A stretch of 64,000 nt of DNA. Origin: Polyporus tsugae. Its lineage: Eukaryota > Basidiomycota > Agaricomycetes > Polyporales > Polyporaceae. Shown piece after piece: positions 11,864-24,795 of this stretch. The DNA is taken from contig JAHRBS010000012.1 of the NCBI GenBank assembly GCA_024305745.1, forward strand, positions 2,485,001-2,549,000, written 5' to 3'. The position numbers were made by a program, and so were the translations under genes. Position 1 is the first letter of the stretch; the number at the start of each line of letters is the position of its first letter. The notes below the pieces were generated by a model. The model searched no databases. It was not told the DNA's origin and saw only the letters and a list, made by a program, of their open reading frames with translations.

Positions 11864-14119
11864 TCAGACAGAGTTCAGTACCGTCCACCGTCCTTCATTC
11901 AGAGACCGAGCATTCACCATCCGAAAGCCCTGAAGGGAAGAGAAAGAACGCCGGAGTCAGTATCAAGCTAGCGGGTGCACATACATTGACAAGACACAGG
12001 GAAACGCACTCTTCGTGGAGCTCGATGCCACCTATGGTTTTCCTCCTCTTCGGATCGAACTCGCCCACCGCCTTGCGTGCGCCCTCGCCGAGACCGGCCG
12101 GGCCACACACGCCCACGATGACGCCCGTGAGCCCACCCCCGCCGCGTCGCCGCTCATGACCCCCAGAGAACAGGGCGGCCGAGCGGTCGACCACACCCGA
12201 GAGTATCTTCCCGAGCCGCGGGCGCGCAGGCGAGAGCGAGAGCTTCGGGGGCAAGTTGCGGAGCATCTTGAGCGCGTCGTCCGACTCGGGCGCACGCGTA
12301 TAGAAGACAGAGATGCGGAGGTCCGCGTACGCCTCGTACGACTGCGCGAGGAGGCTCGAGAAGAGCGGCACGAGCGGCGTGAGCTGCGCGGGGTCCTGCA
12401 CGCACCACACGAGCTCGATCGCGCGCACGCGCGAGCGGTACTCGGCGTCCTTCTGCATCAGGTCCTGCACCGCCGCGAGCGCGAACGTGATGCCCGACCC
12501 GCCCGCGACGAACATCGCCCCAGAGAACGACGAGAAGATCGCGTGCCCCGGCCCGCCATACGGGCCCTCGACGACAACCTGCACGCTCGCGCCCAGCCCG
12601 TTCGCCTCGCCGTACTCGGCGCGCTGCGCGAGCTCGTACAGCTTGTTCGTCCAGTCGCCCGCCTTCTTGACGAGGAGCACGAGCCCCTCGCCGCTCGGGG
12701 ACCGGCTGACGCTCGCGATCGTGAACGGGTGCGACTCGGCCCAGCCGCGCCAGCCCATGCCCCACGACAGGACGCGCAGGCGCACGTGCTGGCCCGCGCG
12801 CCAGCCGGCGTTGATAGCGGGGACCTCGACGCGCGTGACGCCGAGGTCTGGAAGGGGCCGGAGGTGGGCCATTGCGACGCGCGACTTGACGAGGCGCATC
12901 ACACGGTCGAGGCCGTAGATACCGACCGCGCACAGGACGTACGGCACGGCGACGGGGACGTGCTCGCATACGGCGACGAGGAGGAGGACGACCGAGATGA
13001 CGTGGGACGGGATGAAGATGGAGTTGTAGAACTTGTTCCGGAAGAACTCAGTCGACAACAGGAGGAGCAGGTCCGCGCAGATGAGCGCCACGAGAGCCCA
13101 CGTGAAGGACGGGATAGCGATCTTCTTGCTAAAGCTTCCGTCAGCGCTCCAATCATAGACTGAATAGCAGAATGGAAACCATCAGTAAGTGTCAATCTCG
13201 GGGCGAGGAGGGGCCGGGAAACCCTTACAATAGCCGATCGCATGAACGTTAGCGGCGAGGACGAACATGCGGCCAGCGAACCGGTGGATGTAATTGAGCT
13301 GCGACGGCGTTTCACCGTCAGCAATTATAGCATGATGAACACCGGGCGCAGACAGGGAAGCATACTCACCCGTTCATAGCCAAAGCCAATGAGCATGCCG
13401 ACAAGGTTGTTCTTTGTGCCAAAAATAATCACAACCGGGATCTGGCTCAACGCCACGAAGCCGGCGCGAATGGGTTGGGCCAGGGGGTTGGACATGTACA
13501 GGCCAGCATAGAGCACGACGCCGAGATAGCCCAGGAGGATGATGCTCTTGCCAATCGTGAGGCCGGGGCGAACGGATGTCCGGAGGAAGGAGGCAGCCCT
13601 GGGGAGCATGGTAGACCAGCCGGACATGTGGGTCGGGACGTTCTGGCGTCTGCGCTCGTGACCGCTGGCGGTGGAGGCCTTGCGGAGGATGTCGGGGTGC
13701 GATGAGACGAAGGTGTGCGAAGCGTCCGTGGTCGCGCCCCACTTGTCCATGTAGTCCTCGGTGTAGGCAGGTTCAGCGCGCGATCGCTCAGAAACGTGCA
13801 CGCGAGAGACGGGGGAGATGACATCCTGATGCTTGGCAGAGGGGCGGCGGGTGAGGGGCTTTGGACCCTCGATGAAGACGGAACTGAGGAAATGGCCGTC
13901 GATCCATTCGCGCTTGTGGACGAACCGGATTGTCGCGCGAGGCAAGAACAGAAGGAAGAAAAACCCGACGACACAGAGCAAGAAGACGTCAACGTTGAAA
14001 ATGAGGGCCGATGTGTCGAAATGCGCTGCTGCACCTGCTGGCGGGGCGGCGGCGGAGGCAGCAGTGGTTGTGCCGTTGGTCGCGGCGGAGGAGTTGGTCG
14101 CGGCGGCAAGGACGGACAT
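11864..14119 (-). CDS. ferric/cupric reductase transmembrane component 1 (FRE family)
   Basis: Plasma-membrane NADPH-dependent metalloreductase that moves electrons across the bilayer through two hemes to reduce extracellular Fe(III) or Cu(II) before uptake. The start at 14119 gives a Ser/Thr/Ala-rich outer N-terminus, then a transmembrane segment (VFLLCVVGFFFLLFLP), a cytosolic loop and further membrane helices. Heme-ligand histidines are seen in LNYIHRFAGR and AANVHAIGY and again in FIPSHVISVV and VCEHVP. The FAD motif is ESHPFTIASV. NADPH-binding motifs are GPYGGPGHA, VAGGSGITFALA and the late VCGPAGL. The last intron, with donor GTATGT after CLVN, leads to a short exon that stops at 11864. 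Three small introns split the membrane part near 13.35, 13.2 and 13.15 kb. It is paralogous to the reductase at 47481-49834. No ferroxidase or iron permease gene lies nearby. Confidence 0.9.
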
Positions 14120-17100
14120 GTTGAAAGAGCGAGGGTGGGTAATGAGTGACGGGGAACAGATCCTGGACCGAAGGGACGCAGTCCGATATACCAGCAGAAC
14201 CAGGTCCGACCCGCAGTCGATGAAAACTGGAGGGGACTGTTTCGGAGGTGGTGGTATTAAAGAACGAACACTGGCCGCACGCGCTCGCCTTCCCCCGTCC
14301 TGCAACTGCTGCGCCTATTCCGCCTCTTCCAATCACCCGGCGTCCCCCGCCTTATCTAATCGCTCCTCTCCGCCACGCTGCTCACTCATTTCCTTCGTTA
14401 CCGTCAGTCCAGCAACCAGCCTTGTTCTCGAACGCCACCACCACGCTTCTACCTCGACCATGCCCCAACTTAAACCGACAATCTCGCCTACGAGCAGCAC
14501 ACAAAAGTGCTCGAGTCCGACAAACGGAGCTGCGCTGTAGAGCCAAACGTACTCGGCTAACGACTGCCTTGGCTTCGCCCCCATGCTCGTCGTTCTGCTC
14601 CAGCCTTTCCGATGATAGGTGCGGTCGCAACTCTGTCGGTGTGGGGACGAGCCTAGGGATATGCGGACATCGAGATCACGCAGTGCACACCGAAGGTCTC
14701 GCATGCGCAGTGGGCGCACCGCAATCGAGCATATCGACGAATTCGAACAATGCGGGGCCGCGGACTTCACGCAAATTCTGAATCAAGGTGAGCATACTTA
14801 CCATCTATTCGGTCGTCAGTTGGTGGCGGTACTTGGCTATCGGCGTCCCGTTCGCTGGGGTTCTCAATCCGCCGCCGATCTTTCGGTATTCGTAGTTAAC
14901 CCGTGTTTGCCAACCCCACGTTTGTGTACATATTGTCTTCAATCCCCATAGAAAACGGTCGGAAATCATGCATCCTATTGCCTTGAATACATTCTTCTCA
15001 TGCTGGAAGGGGACAGCGCTATCCGAATCGTCTCATCCAATGATCTAAAACCAAATGTCACCTCCGCCACAAAGTTCTAACGGGGCCATCATGATGTTGT
15101 CGCGGACACCTCTGGACACCTGCGGGGGACGGGGTGTTCCTTGAGTACTTATTCTTGCACAGAGCGGCAAGTTCCAAAGAGATGATCTGTTGTCTGATGC
15201 ACGCTCCAGCATATCTGCGACCCCGCAGCCGTAGCCATGCAACCTTTCGTGCCACCTTCGAGGGCACATATGGAGTATGCCGCGCAGAATTTCGCGCCTT
15301 ACCATTAATGGACACAGATTCAGCAGGATCCAGGATCATCCAGGGATGGTTGCTCTGGCGGACCATCGTGACCGGACCTTGTCGGCCCCACAATGGTGAC
15401 GAACGGCATTATTGCTTTGAAGCATCTGGAGCGCGAAGACACTGAGCGCACGGAAAATTCAGTTTATCATATCATCGCGCAGCAGCCAAGCAAGATTGTA
15501 AGCCAGAAGCGTAGGGTCTGCAAGCAGTTGTTGACGTATTCATCTGAGTGGCAGGGTGAAGTTCAGCGTCTGCAGTGTGACGCGCTCCTGGTCGCTCGTT
15601 CTCGTTCTCGAGACCAAGGCATTTTGCGGACCGCGACCGCGGAGAAAGGAAGCGTTCCTCGGATTCAGAATCAACGGTGCCTGCTCTGTATGCGAATGCG
15701 AAAATCTCGGAACAGGATGGATTTCGGACCTCCGGCCCCACGCCCTCACTACGCCGGCGTATAGATGGTGCGCTCCAAATTCCAATCCGCTTTCTCACCG
15801 AACGGCTGCGCAGTAGCTTCTAGTAATCCCGCCTTCTTTGCATGCTATTCGCGCGCGCAGTACTTGTGCGTATGTCGGACATGGGCATGTGAATAGAACT
15901 TCCCTTGGCTTTTGCATGGCTGGGAGAGGCCGGGAGGCCTAGTGGCTGCTGCCTTCTGTCACATCGTTCACCCGCACACAGGGCGGATCCGCGGATGGCG
16001 ACTTCATGAATCACAAACGAAGGTGTGTCTAGGCTAGGAGAAAGTAAAAGCGCGAGCTTGGCGCATTTCGTCACTTGTTGGGCGGGATGATCTCATTTGC
16101 TGATCATGAACAACTATCCAGGAAGCTTCTCGACGCTCTTACTACAAAGGCCCAGTGGAAACCCTGAGGATGGTCTGTTTACCCCCTTACCTTCTGGCCC
16201 ATCGTTGCTAGGTTATAAATTAATGATGATTGGTGGTATACACACTCTGACGGACGATGGTGTGTCACAGCTTACCTAGACAGACCTCGACATCCCAACC
16301 CAGGTAAACATAGAACGCTTACGTTGTGCCGCAGTTTGACGAATCGCGGCCAGTGACAACGACCAAGCAACGACGGATAAACGTCATTGGATAGTAATTG
16401 TCACCAATGGCATTCGGTGTGCGCAGGCGCCACTAGAAGCCGAACCACAAGTGGTATAGTAGCTGAGATACGGATACGAGATACAATTCTGTCGCCACTC
16501 TGGACTTCTGAAGTTGACCGTCGTGAAGCAGATTATAAGGACCAGCCAGCCCAACTATCTGCAAAGATAGACTGAGGATACGCAAGACCTCCATGCGATG
16601 GCGTCGAGAAGGGAATTCGAGAGGCGGAAACGTTGCGGCTACCGTGGTTCGGACAGAGGTGAATGTGTTGATGACGTCACGGGCGTAAGCTACGTGCCTC
16701 GGATGATTGCCCCTCCAAAATAGGCAACTGTAGCGCCAGCGGCCGTGCGCTGAAATTGACGACATTGAGTCCGACGTTCCGGCTTATGTTTATTCTGGGG
16801 TGGAGGAACGGAAAATAAAAATATCTGAAATGCAGAGGAGCTCCCATACGTCATGAGCTTGACACGAACCGGCGTGAGTCAGTTTCAATGCGAACTGCAG
16901 GGTCCATTGACGAGTCAGGAGCCGGACAGTGGCAAGCGCTCAGTATTGGCAGGACGTTCAGGATCCTCCGATCAGCTACACCTCCGAATCAAACCAATGT
17001 GCCACCTGTTTCAGTACTCATCGGGCCGTCTTGGGCCCAATTCTGTCCGAGGCAAACCCAGGACTACGTCCGCGGCCCCCGAGCCTTCATCCGTCGGCTC

Positions 17101-17151
17101 GAGGGAGCCACGGGCCGTTGACGAGAGTCCCACTAAGTATCATGCCTCGGG
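14120..17151. other. 3-kb stretch without a recognised gene
   Basis: The first 200 bp are the promoter side of ferric reductase 1. Open frames of 80-145 codons occur on both strands (for example 14770-14333 minus and 15393-15764 plus), but they overlap each other and show no domain or clear splice-linked partner. Nothing else was recognised. Confidence 0.4.
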
Positions 17152-19075
17152 CTAGTAAGGAACAGGCAAGTTCCTCTCCAAGTATCCCCGCCACGCAGGC
17201 AGCTGCCTCTTATACACCGTCCCCGACGTCCGGCGCTGCAGATCCTCGATCGCGCTCGCCCACCGCACGAGCTCCGCCTCCCCCCACGCCGTCTGCATGA
17301 TCCCCAGCCCGAACGGCATGCCCGACTCGGCGTCCAGCCCCGCCGGGATCGTGATGATGGGGTAGCCCGCCTGCGCGGCGATCTGCGGCGCCTGCGCGAC
17401 CTGCGGGGGCACGAGCAGGCCCGCGAGCTTCGTTTTCGTCCCGTTGTGGCTATGGGTCAGCGCGTCGTCGATGCCGCCGCGGCACTTGGTCTGGCAGAAG
17501 TCGAGCGCCTGCCAGTAGGCGTCGTCGCGCACGCCCTTGGTCGCGAGCGCGGCGAGGAAGCCGTCCTGGCCGGACGCGAAGGCGGGATGCACGCCTGGGG
17601 TCCCGCCCTCGGAGCCCGCGTTGTCGAGGTTGAACTGCACGATGTCCTCGAGGGACCTGATCTTGGTGTTGGCGACCTCGGCGAGGTACGACTTGATGTT
17701 ATTGTAGAAGTCCACCTTGATATATGTGTACTCGGACTCGTTCGGGAACCCGCGGACGGAGCCCCAGTCCCAGTTCCAGCCGTCGGGCGAGACGAGGGTC
17801 TCGTAGTCGGTGATCTCCGTGTTGTTGACGATGGTCGCGCCGGCCGACTGGATGAGCTCGAGGAGGTTGATGAGCTGCGCCTGCTGGTCCTCGTCGGCGT
17901 AGACCCAGAAGCTCTTCCAGGGGAGGCCGAACACCGCACCCTGGAGCGCCGCCTTGTCGGTGAAAAACTGAGCGTAACCCCCAGTAGGAGTCTTGCCCTT
18001 TTGCGCGAGGGTGTAGTTGTCGCGCTCGTCGATGCCGTATATGGCATCCAGAACGAGTGTCGCGTCCTTGACGGTGCGGGCCAAGATGCCGACAGAGTCT
18101 TGGTGCTCACTCTCGGGGATGACGCCAGCGCGAGAGGTGAGGCCGACGGTGGGCTTGATGCCGACGAGCGCATTGCGCGAGGCCGGGTTGATCACTGGCC
18201 ACTGATTAGACATCAATTGACTCGGAGCCCCAGGATTCATTCAAACCCACCACTTCCGTCAGTCTCGCTCCCTAGAGAAAAGGCAATCGCATTCGCCGCG
18301 ACCCCAACACCACCCCCCGAGCTGCTCCCCCCGGGATTGACCGACAGGTTATACGCACTCCTGACCTGCCCACCCCGCGCCGAGTACCCCTCGGAGTAGT
18401 CGTTGCTGCGCATATCCGCCCACTCGCTCAGCGCGGCCTTGCCAAAGAGCACGGCGCCCGCCTCGCGCAGCTTCTGAACCGCATGCGCGTCGCGGGGCAC
18501 GATGCTGCCGAGGAGAGCCCAGCTACCGGCCGTCGTCTCGAGGTTGTCTTTACTGGCGATATTGTCCTTTACAGTGAAGGGGATGCCGTGCAAGGGGCCG
18601 CGGACCTTGCTCTGGCGACGTTCGGCGTCGCGCTCGGCGGCGATCGCGAAGACGTCTGGGTTGACTTGGAGGATGGAGCTGCGGGGGGTTAGCGATGCGA
18701 TGAGGGGCGTGACGACACCAATTGGCGTCATGGCATTCGGATTCGAGCGCGTCCGGGGATGTGAGCATAGATTGTAGGATAAACTCACTGAATGTATTCC
18801 TGGGTCTGATACGTGCGAACGAGGTAGCAGGTCACGAGCTGCACAGACGTGAGTTCCCCGCGACTCATGACGTCCTGCATCTCATTAAATGTTGCCTCGT
18901 GCAGCTTGAAGCCGGCACAGTCCCCCATGGGGAAGAGGTTCTCGCTGCCGGCATTTTCCCGGAGGGGGATCAGGTTGGGTGTGCAACCAAAGAGATTGCC
19001 GTGGTCGTGATGCGGTTCAGCGAGGGCCTGGCCCGTGAGGAAGACGATGGCTAGTGAGGATGAACGAGTGAACAT
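17152..19075 (-). CDS. secreted amidase (amidase-signature family)
   Basis: Hydrolase of the amidase-signature fold with a Ser-cisSer-Lys triad; substrate unknown. The start at 19075 gives a signal peptide (MFTRSSSLAIVFLTGQALA), so the enzyme probably enters the secretory path. Triad elements are the lysine in HGIPFTVKDN, the serine-rich GGSSSGGG loop and the nucleophile region GSETDGS followed by VINPASRNALVGIKPT. The last join needs an intron with donor GTGGGT and acceptor GGCCAG around 18250-18190, which restores the expected DGSVINPAS. An earlier intron near 18.75 kb separates the signal-peptide exon (ending QEYIQ) from the exon with LQVNPDVFAIAAERDAE. The C-terminus ends at 17152 after a fungal-type EDLQRRT segment. 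Length and motif order fit fungal amidases. No frame breaks were seen. Confidence 0.9.
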
Positions 19076-20010
19076 GGCGAGGATTTGAACCAAGCAAGAG
19101 ACGACTGAGAACGTCTCTATAAGAGAGAGGGAGGGAGAGATTGAGAGCCTGGAGAGGTCCATCCATGGGGCGGGGAGGATGAGGGAAGGAAGGGGAGTTA
19201 ATGCGATGGTCTGAGTGATCAAGGGTGAGAAGACGGTTCAACTCAAAATGTCAGCAAACGCCTTGGACTGCGGACTCAAACCCGGCGAGACGCCATCTAA
19301 TCTAAGCAGGTCGAGAGAGATCCAAGTAGACCGGGACCGACCAGGTGGAGAGGAACGAGTGTTTAAATGGTGCTTACACGATATGTGGGACTTGAGCGCT
19401 TGAGCTCTGCTATTGCGCTTCGGAACTTGAAGGAGTTATGGAGCGGCGATTGTGGGGAGGACTATACCTAGTAGAGCCTCGAGCGATCAGCTGGATGAAC
19501 AGAAGATTTGCAAAGTGAGATTCAAATGTGATGACATCATACGGAATAAACCACGTGCTTCTCCTTTTTGTCTGTCCAAAACAGGCAAGTGAAGCGCCAG
19601 CCGCGCTTAGTTCAACTTCAAGTCGTTGAACTTTGTTGCGCTGACAGTGACATGATTCCACCCTCGTCCTCGCTCACAAGGTTGCCACAAGGTGAGGGAT
19701 TTTCTCTGCATCAAGGGTAGAGAGACTGACAATCATAAGTCTCTATCAATCGCATACATGAGCTCGACACGAATCTCCGCTTGGTTTCGATCCAAACCAC
19801 CGATGGTGACTGACGAGTCCATGACAATCGAATCAAGCTTCAAGTCAGCCTTACGGCTGCAAGGCCCCATCGTTAGCCTGAATGGCTGACATTCCATCCC
19901 CATATTTCTAGAGCGGGGTATTCACTGGTCCCTTCACCCCTCGCTTTCCTTCCTTCCTTCCGACTACCTACCACCCAAGCACCGGGCCCTCCCTTCACCT
20001 CTTGTCAGCC
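19076..20010. other. divergent intergenic region
   Basis: The region lies between the divergent starts of the amidase (minus) and kinase B (plus). The 80 bp before the kinase start are a CT-rich tract (19920-20000), typical of a fungal promoter near the transcription start. No gene is supported. Confidence 0.5.
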
Positions 20011-23000
20011 ATGTTCTTCAAGGCGTTTCCCTGGGGTAACAAGGATAAGTCAAAGGTTAAGGTCAAGATCAACGCGGTACCGCTCGCAAGACAGTTCAGC
20101 AGCAAATTCTCCTTCAAGAAGGATCGTCGCGCTGCGACGCCCTCTGCAGGTCTCCCTACTCCGGAGGACGTTACCCGACAACCATCCCAGGAAGATGTTT
20201 CCGCTGCATGTATTGAGGACCTCCGCGTGGTATGTGTCAAGTTGTCGTTGTGCCTGCTAGTGACGAGACCCTCGTTCTTGCCTGCTCTAGCTTCAGCCTT
20301 GTATCGAGAAGGTCACGATCGTCGAGGACACTCAGGATTCTCCCCTCAGCTACGGATCTGATGGGCTCATTCAAACCGATGTTTCGCTAGAGGTCGTCCT
20401 AGAAGCCGCATCTTTCGAGCCCAGCACCACGCCCGCGCCCGAACTGGCACTGGCACCGCGGGTCGCTGATCCATCCGTCGACGAGACACTCGCCCGATTG
20501 AGTTCTGCGTTCGCGGATTCTGTCTCCGACACCGACAGCTGCTCAGACGTTCTCTCTCTCGGAGACCCCACCACGGACGACTACATCTTCCAGTGCGTCC
20601 TCGGTGACGGATCCGAGGGCATTGTGTTCCTCGCCATCGGCCGCCGTGACAGGAAGCCGTATGCGGTCAAGGTCGTTCCCAAGGATGTCCTCCCCGAGGG
20701 GCAGTACGGGAACCTCTTCACGTCGCAATACGCGATGAAGGCGATGAAGGGCAGCCCTTTCGTCATCGACTTGCAGGCCGCCTTTGAAACGACCGAGAAC
20801 TTTATTTTCGTCTTCGTGAGTTTTCGTTTCTCGTTGTACCGTTGGGGTAGAACGCTGAGATTATGGTCAGCCTTTTTACGCCAACGGAGATCTCAAGGAG
20901 GAAATGCACGAAGTAGGGCGGTATTCCGAGGCCGAAACTCGCACCCGCATCGCTCAGCTCGTACGTTCATCTCGCAACATCCCCATCCCTTCCCCAAGTA
21001 GGCTGACACACACACTACCCTAGATCATCGCATTGCAAGAGCTTCACAGCAACCGCATCATGCATCGTGACCTCAAACCCGAGAACATCCTCCTGAACGC
21101 ACTGGGCGACTTCGTCCTCACCGACTTCGGGCTCTGCCACACGTTCGGACGCTCAGTCGAAGAACAGCCGTGGCGCGTCGCCGGCCTTCCCGACTGGGAG
21201 CTCTCTGAGGATTACGATCTCGAGGGCTACCACGAAGCTGGCGGTGGTGATAAGACCAGGCTCTTCTGCGGGACCCCGAACTACATCGCTCCCGAAGTGT
21301 ACGGCGAGGGCAGCGATGGTTGGTATTCTTACCCCGCCGATGTTTGGTCGTTCGGCATCATCTTGTACGAGATGCTTCACGGAAAGGTACGCCAGATTCT
21401 GCTTTCATACCGCCCTTTTTTATAACTGACCTTTTTGGCCGACGCCAGTTACCGTTTGGGTTGAGTCATGAACAAGTCGACGAATTTGATCCTATGACCT
21501 GCATTCTTTACGCAGAGCTGATCGTGGACGATCGTCTGAGCGAGAATGCTCACGACCTGCTTTCTATGGTGCGTGCTTCCGGAGGGTTTGATTCAGGACG
21601 TATCCATCTCACCGATACATGTACAGCTCTTAGAGAAAGACCCCAATCAGCGTCCTGGATGGGACGCAGTCAAGAGCCATCCATGGTTCAATGGGATGTA
21701 CGTGCTTCAGATCTTTGTTCCATCTTTTGCTCACCAGGCGTCTGTAGCGACTGGGAATCCGTCGCACCCAAGGAGCAACCGCTAGCGCCGTTGATGATCA
21801 CCCTTGAAGATTTACCTCCTGTGCGCGTCCCCACTCACCTGCGTCTTACACCGCTCTTACATTCACGCGTCCAGGTTCCAGAAGATATCCGGAATATCAA
21901 GTTTGGTGAGCCGTACTCCAACGAGGACCCGCCATACCCGTACTTCCAGTACACCTCCCCCGACCACCTCCAACACTGCGTCTCCACCTCCTCCTCCTTG
22001 TACATGGGCTCGCCCGACTGGATGCCGACCCCATCCGTCCTCGAGGGCTTCGGGTGGCCCGTCGCGTCTCCCGGGAACGCATTCGCGATGTGTCCCCGGC
22101 TGTCCTCTGCGCCGAACCTCCAGAAGACGCGCGAGGTTCCGAGTTTCAGGGTGCTCCACACGCCCTTCTATGGGAGCATCGGTTGGGATGACGACGATGG
22201 CGACGACGACATCGACGAGTCGTCGATGTGCTCTGCGCTCGCCCAGAACATGAGGACGGGGAGGGTGCCAGGGCTGGACGCGGACCCCTCCACACGCGAA
22301 AGCCGACCCTACCCCTTCTCTCGCCAGCCGTCCTTCGTGCTCCCCCTCGCGGACCGCTCAGTCTCCGCGGAGTCTCCCCATGACACCTTTGCCGGATCTG
22401 CTGGCTCAAAGGACAGTCCTAAAGGGAAAGTGAAGGAATTTCCCGGAGACACCAGGGCGGCATCCGCATTTCAAAGTTCGTCAAGCACACACTCAGACGT
22501 CCTAGCAGCGACGCCAAAACGCCCCTTCGTATTGGCCCCTGCCTCGATCTCCTCTCCGAACTCGCCCACCAGGAACACGGCCCCCTCTAAGTCGGACGCC
22601 TTCGTGCCTGTCACCAGCACGCCCTTGAAGGGCACACGCAATGTGCCCGAACAGCGCACTGCTCCCACCACTCCCGCCACTCCCGCCAAGGAGTCCGAGA
22701 GCGCGACGCTCTCGGACATCATCCAGTTCTCCGACATCCCCTCGTTCTGCCTCTCGACGCCGGAGCGCCAGTCCGGCTCCTCGGCGGCTTCCCCCGTCGA
22801 CCCCACCTCCAAGTCCAACTTCTCCAGGACCATGGTCGGCTCGACGCTCTCCGGCGACGGCGCCTTCAAATTCGCCGGCTTCAAGTTGACCCTGACGAGC
22901 GACACGAGTGAGGATTCCCAGCCCCAGCCCCAGCCCCAGCCCTCGGCCGAGGGGGACACCAGCACGAGCAGTTCAGACTCGGACTCGCTGTCGTCGTCCC

Positions 23001-23098
23001 CGTTCAAGCCGTGGACGAAGAAGGTCGTCGGGCTGGTCAAGGGGTGGCTCAAGCCTACCCATCGTCGCGAGAAGCGGAGAGCGCTTGACGCCAACTGA
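20011..23098 (+). CDS. Ser/Thr protein kinase B (AGC-like) lacking the alpha-C glutamate
   Basis: Paralogue of kinase A. The start at 20011 encodes a short basic N-terminus (MFFKAFPWGNKDKSK), then an acidic linker and the kinase domain. Landmarks are a glycine loop GDGSEGIVFLA, lysine in YAVKVVPK, HRDLKPEN, DFG in LTDFGLC, CGTPNYIAPE and RPGWDAVKSHPWF. Where kinase A has NLFAEQFAL, kinase B has NLFTSQYAM, so the alpha-C glutamate that normally pairs with the catalytic lysine is a serine. HRD and DFG aspartates are intact, so activity is uncertain rather than excluded. Introns lie at about 20.23, 20.82, 20.97, 21.39, 21.57, 21.7 and 21.82 kb. The tail contains a PQ repeat (22920-22945) and ends in the same KGW...RREKRRA basic motif as kinase A, at 23098. 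Confidence 0.85.
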
Positions 23099-23646
23099 AC
23101 CCAACCCTTGGACCCGGCGTTGACCCAGCCACTCCGAGTCGAGTCCCGAGTCTGCAGAGACGATTCGTTCAAACCTCAACCGGCTTCTTCTTCCTCCTCC
23201 CTTCTTCCTCCCCTCTCCGCACGGACACACGGACACGATTTTTTTCTCCGCCCGATGACACTGTCCGACTTTTCGAAGTGCACCCTCTGGTATCTTGGTA
23301 TTTACAAGTGGATCTATCGCCCCGACGTCTCCGAACTTCTCTCCTCTCTCTTTTCTCTCCGGGGTTTCCGCGTGTTTGGGTCTCCGGTTTCCGAATATCT
23401 ACTGTCTCTTTTCTGCGTTTAGGAGTGCCTGGTCTTTCGGGTCTTTGCGTCCCTGGTTCTTTTCTGGTCCCGACTTCTCGGTCCTCGGTTCTCGAACCCT
23501 CCGCCTCTTCTGTAGCCCTATCAAGTGGACCAATACCAAGCAGCTGTTATGGTATTGCAGCCGTAGACGCGTGAATAAAGTACAACATACAGCACTACCA
23601 GTGCGGTCGAAATCAGATGAAACAAGGTGTCTTCACGGCGGATTGA
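23099..23646. other. 3' flanks of convergent genes
   Basis: A T/C-rich region follows kinase B and meets the 3' end of the RBR gene. No gene was recognised. Confidence 0.5.
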
Positions 23647-24795
23647 CTAGATCATCATGCACTTGCGGTAGTGCCGGGACACCGCGCTTTGAATTTCCCC
23701 CCCGAGAAGGGATTGTACAATGAGTTCGCCGCAGCGATAGCAGCAGTGTCTGTCGATGGCAAAAGTATGTAGGTGAGTAATTGCCGATTGTGATAAAGGA
23801 AACGCGAGACTGACGTGCTGCATCCAGGTGACATGCACTATTTGAAGGCTGTCGTCAGTCCAAGGATGGGTGAAAACAAACTGGGTTCGACTCACCGTCA
23901 TGTGGTTGCAACCATCTATTTTCCCTGCTGGCGTCTGGCATCCTGCAATTCAGATCGCGTGAGTCCCGTGCTAGGTGCGGAAGTCGTCCCGAGGTCATCG
24001 TCCAGATCGTGACCCACCTGGACAATGCTTCCACCCATGCTTGCGCATGAGATGGTCGAGCTCGGAAGAGCCGTCACACGAGTCTTTGGAACCCCCAATC
24101 TCGATGGCTTGCGAGCACAACTTGCACCAAGCGTGACCGCAACCGGGGAGGGGACAGACGATTTCTTGGGCCTCCTGATAATCCTCTTTGTCGACAAAGA
24201 TGGTGTTGAGGCATCTACAGCAGTCTAAATAAGCACTGTACACGCGCATATACATATCGAGGGGGAAGACCTACTTGCCGCAGTGGATGATCGTGGAGAA
24301 ACGAGCCATTTGCATCTCGTTGAAGATCTCGTATTGCTTCTCGTTCAGACCAAGCAGCTGGACCGCGAAGTCGTCCAGCTCTGGACGAAAACCTCATTAG
24401 TAAACATCTTAATCGTGCGAAGAGGAATAATACTTGCCCCCATGCTCGGAGCGATTTTTATCCGCCAAACAGCTAGGACACACGATAGGGAAACGACGCT
24501 CCTCGATCTTAGAGACGGCGTATCCTCTCAGGCAAGGCCTGCAGTACGAATGGCCGCAGGGCATTACCCTGGCAAGGTGATCGTATTCATAACGCTCGAA
24601 ACAGACACCGCAGTCGAAGGAGGCCGGATGGATGTCCTTGAGACGTTTCATCTGTCGCTCGAGACGCCGGTTCGCCTCGTCAAAGGCTCGTTGCAATTCG
24701 ATGAGAGCGTAGGCCGAGTGGAAATCCGAGGTGCGGGGCGCTGGCTTGTTCTGTGCTAGACGACGGATAGTAGACGGCGCCTTCAGCACCGACAC
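23647..24795 (-). CDS. RBR-type (RING-IBR-RING2) E3 ubiquitin ligase region
   Basis: RBR ligases pass ubiquitin from an E2 on RING1 to a catalytic cysteine in RING2 and then to substrate. RING1 is seen as FDCGVCFERYEYDHLARV followed by CGHSYCRPC and a CPSC pair. The IBR has CLNTIFVDKED, CPLPGCGHAWCKLC and HLMRKHGWKHCPG. Splicing at about 23.96 and 23.89 kb builds RING2 with GCQTPAGKIDGCNHMT, then CMSPGCSTH and CYRCGEL. The cysteine in DGCNHMT is at the known catalytic position. The frame is open upstream of RING1 into the poly-proline linker of the SH3/SHD1 region with no in-frame ATG until 24651. This exon group is therefore either the C-terminal half of one fused gene or a separate gene starting at 24651. 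The stop is at 23647. Confidence 0.85.

Noticed and set aside
12015..13163. Plus-strand frame of 382 codons
   Set aside because: Antisense shadow of ferric reductase 1, very rich in Arg, Ala and Glu, a usual product of GC-rich coding DNA read backwards.
17446..18399. Plus-strand frame of 317 codons
   Set aside because: Antisense shadow of the amidase gene, with no motifs.
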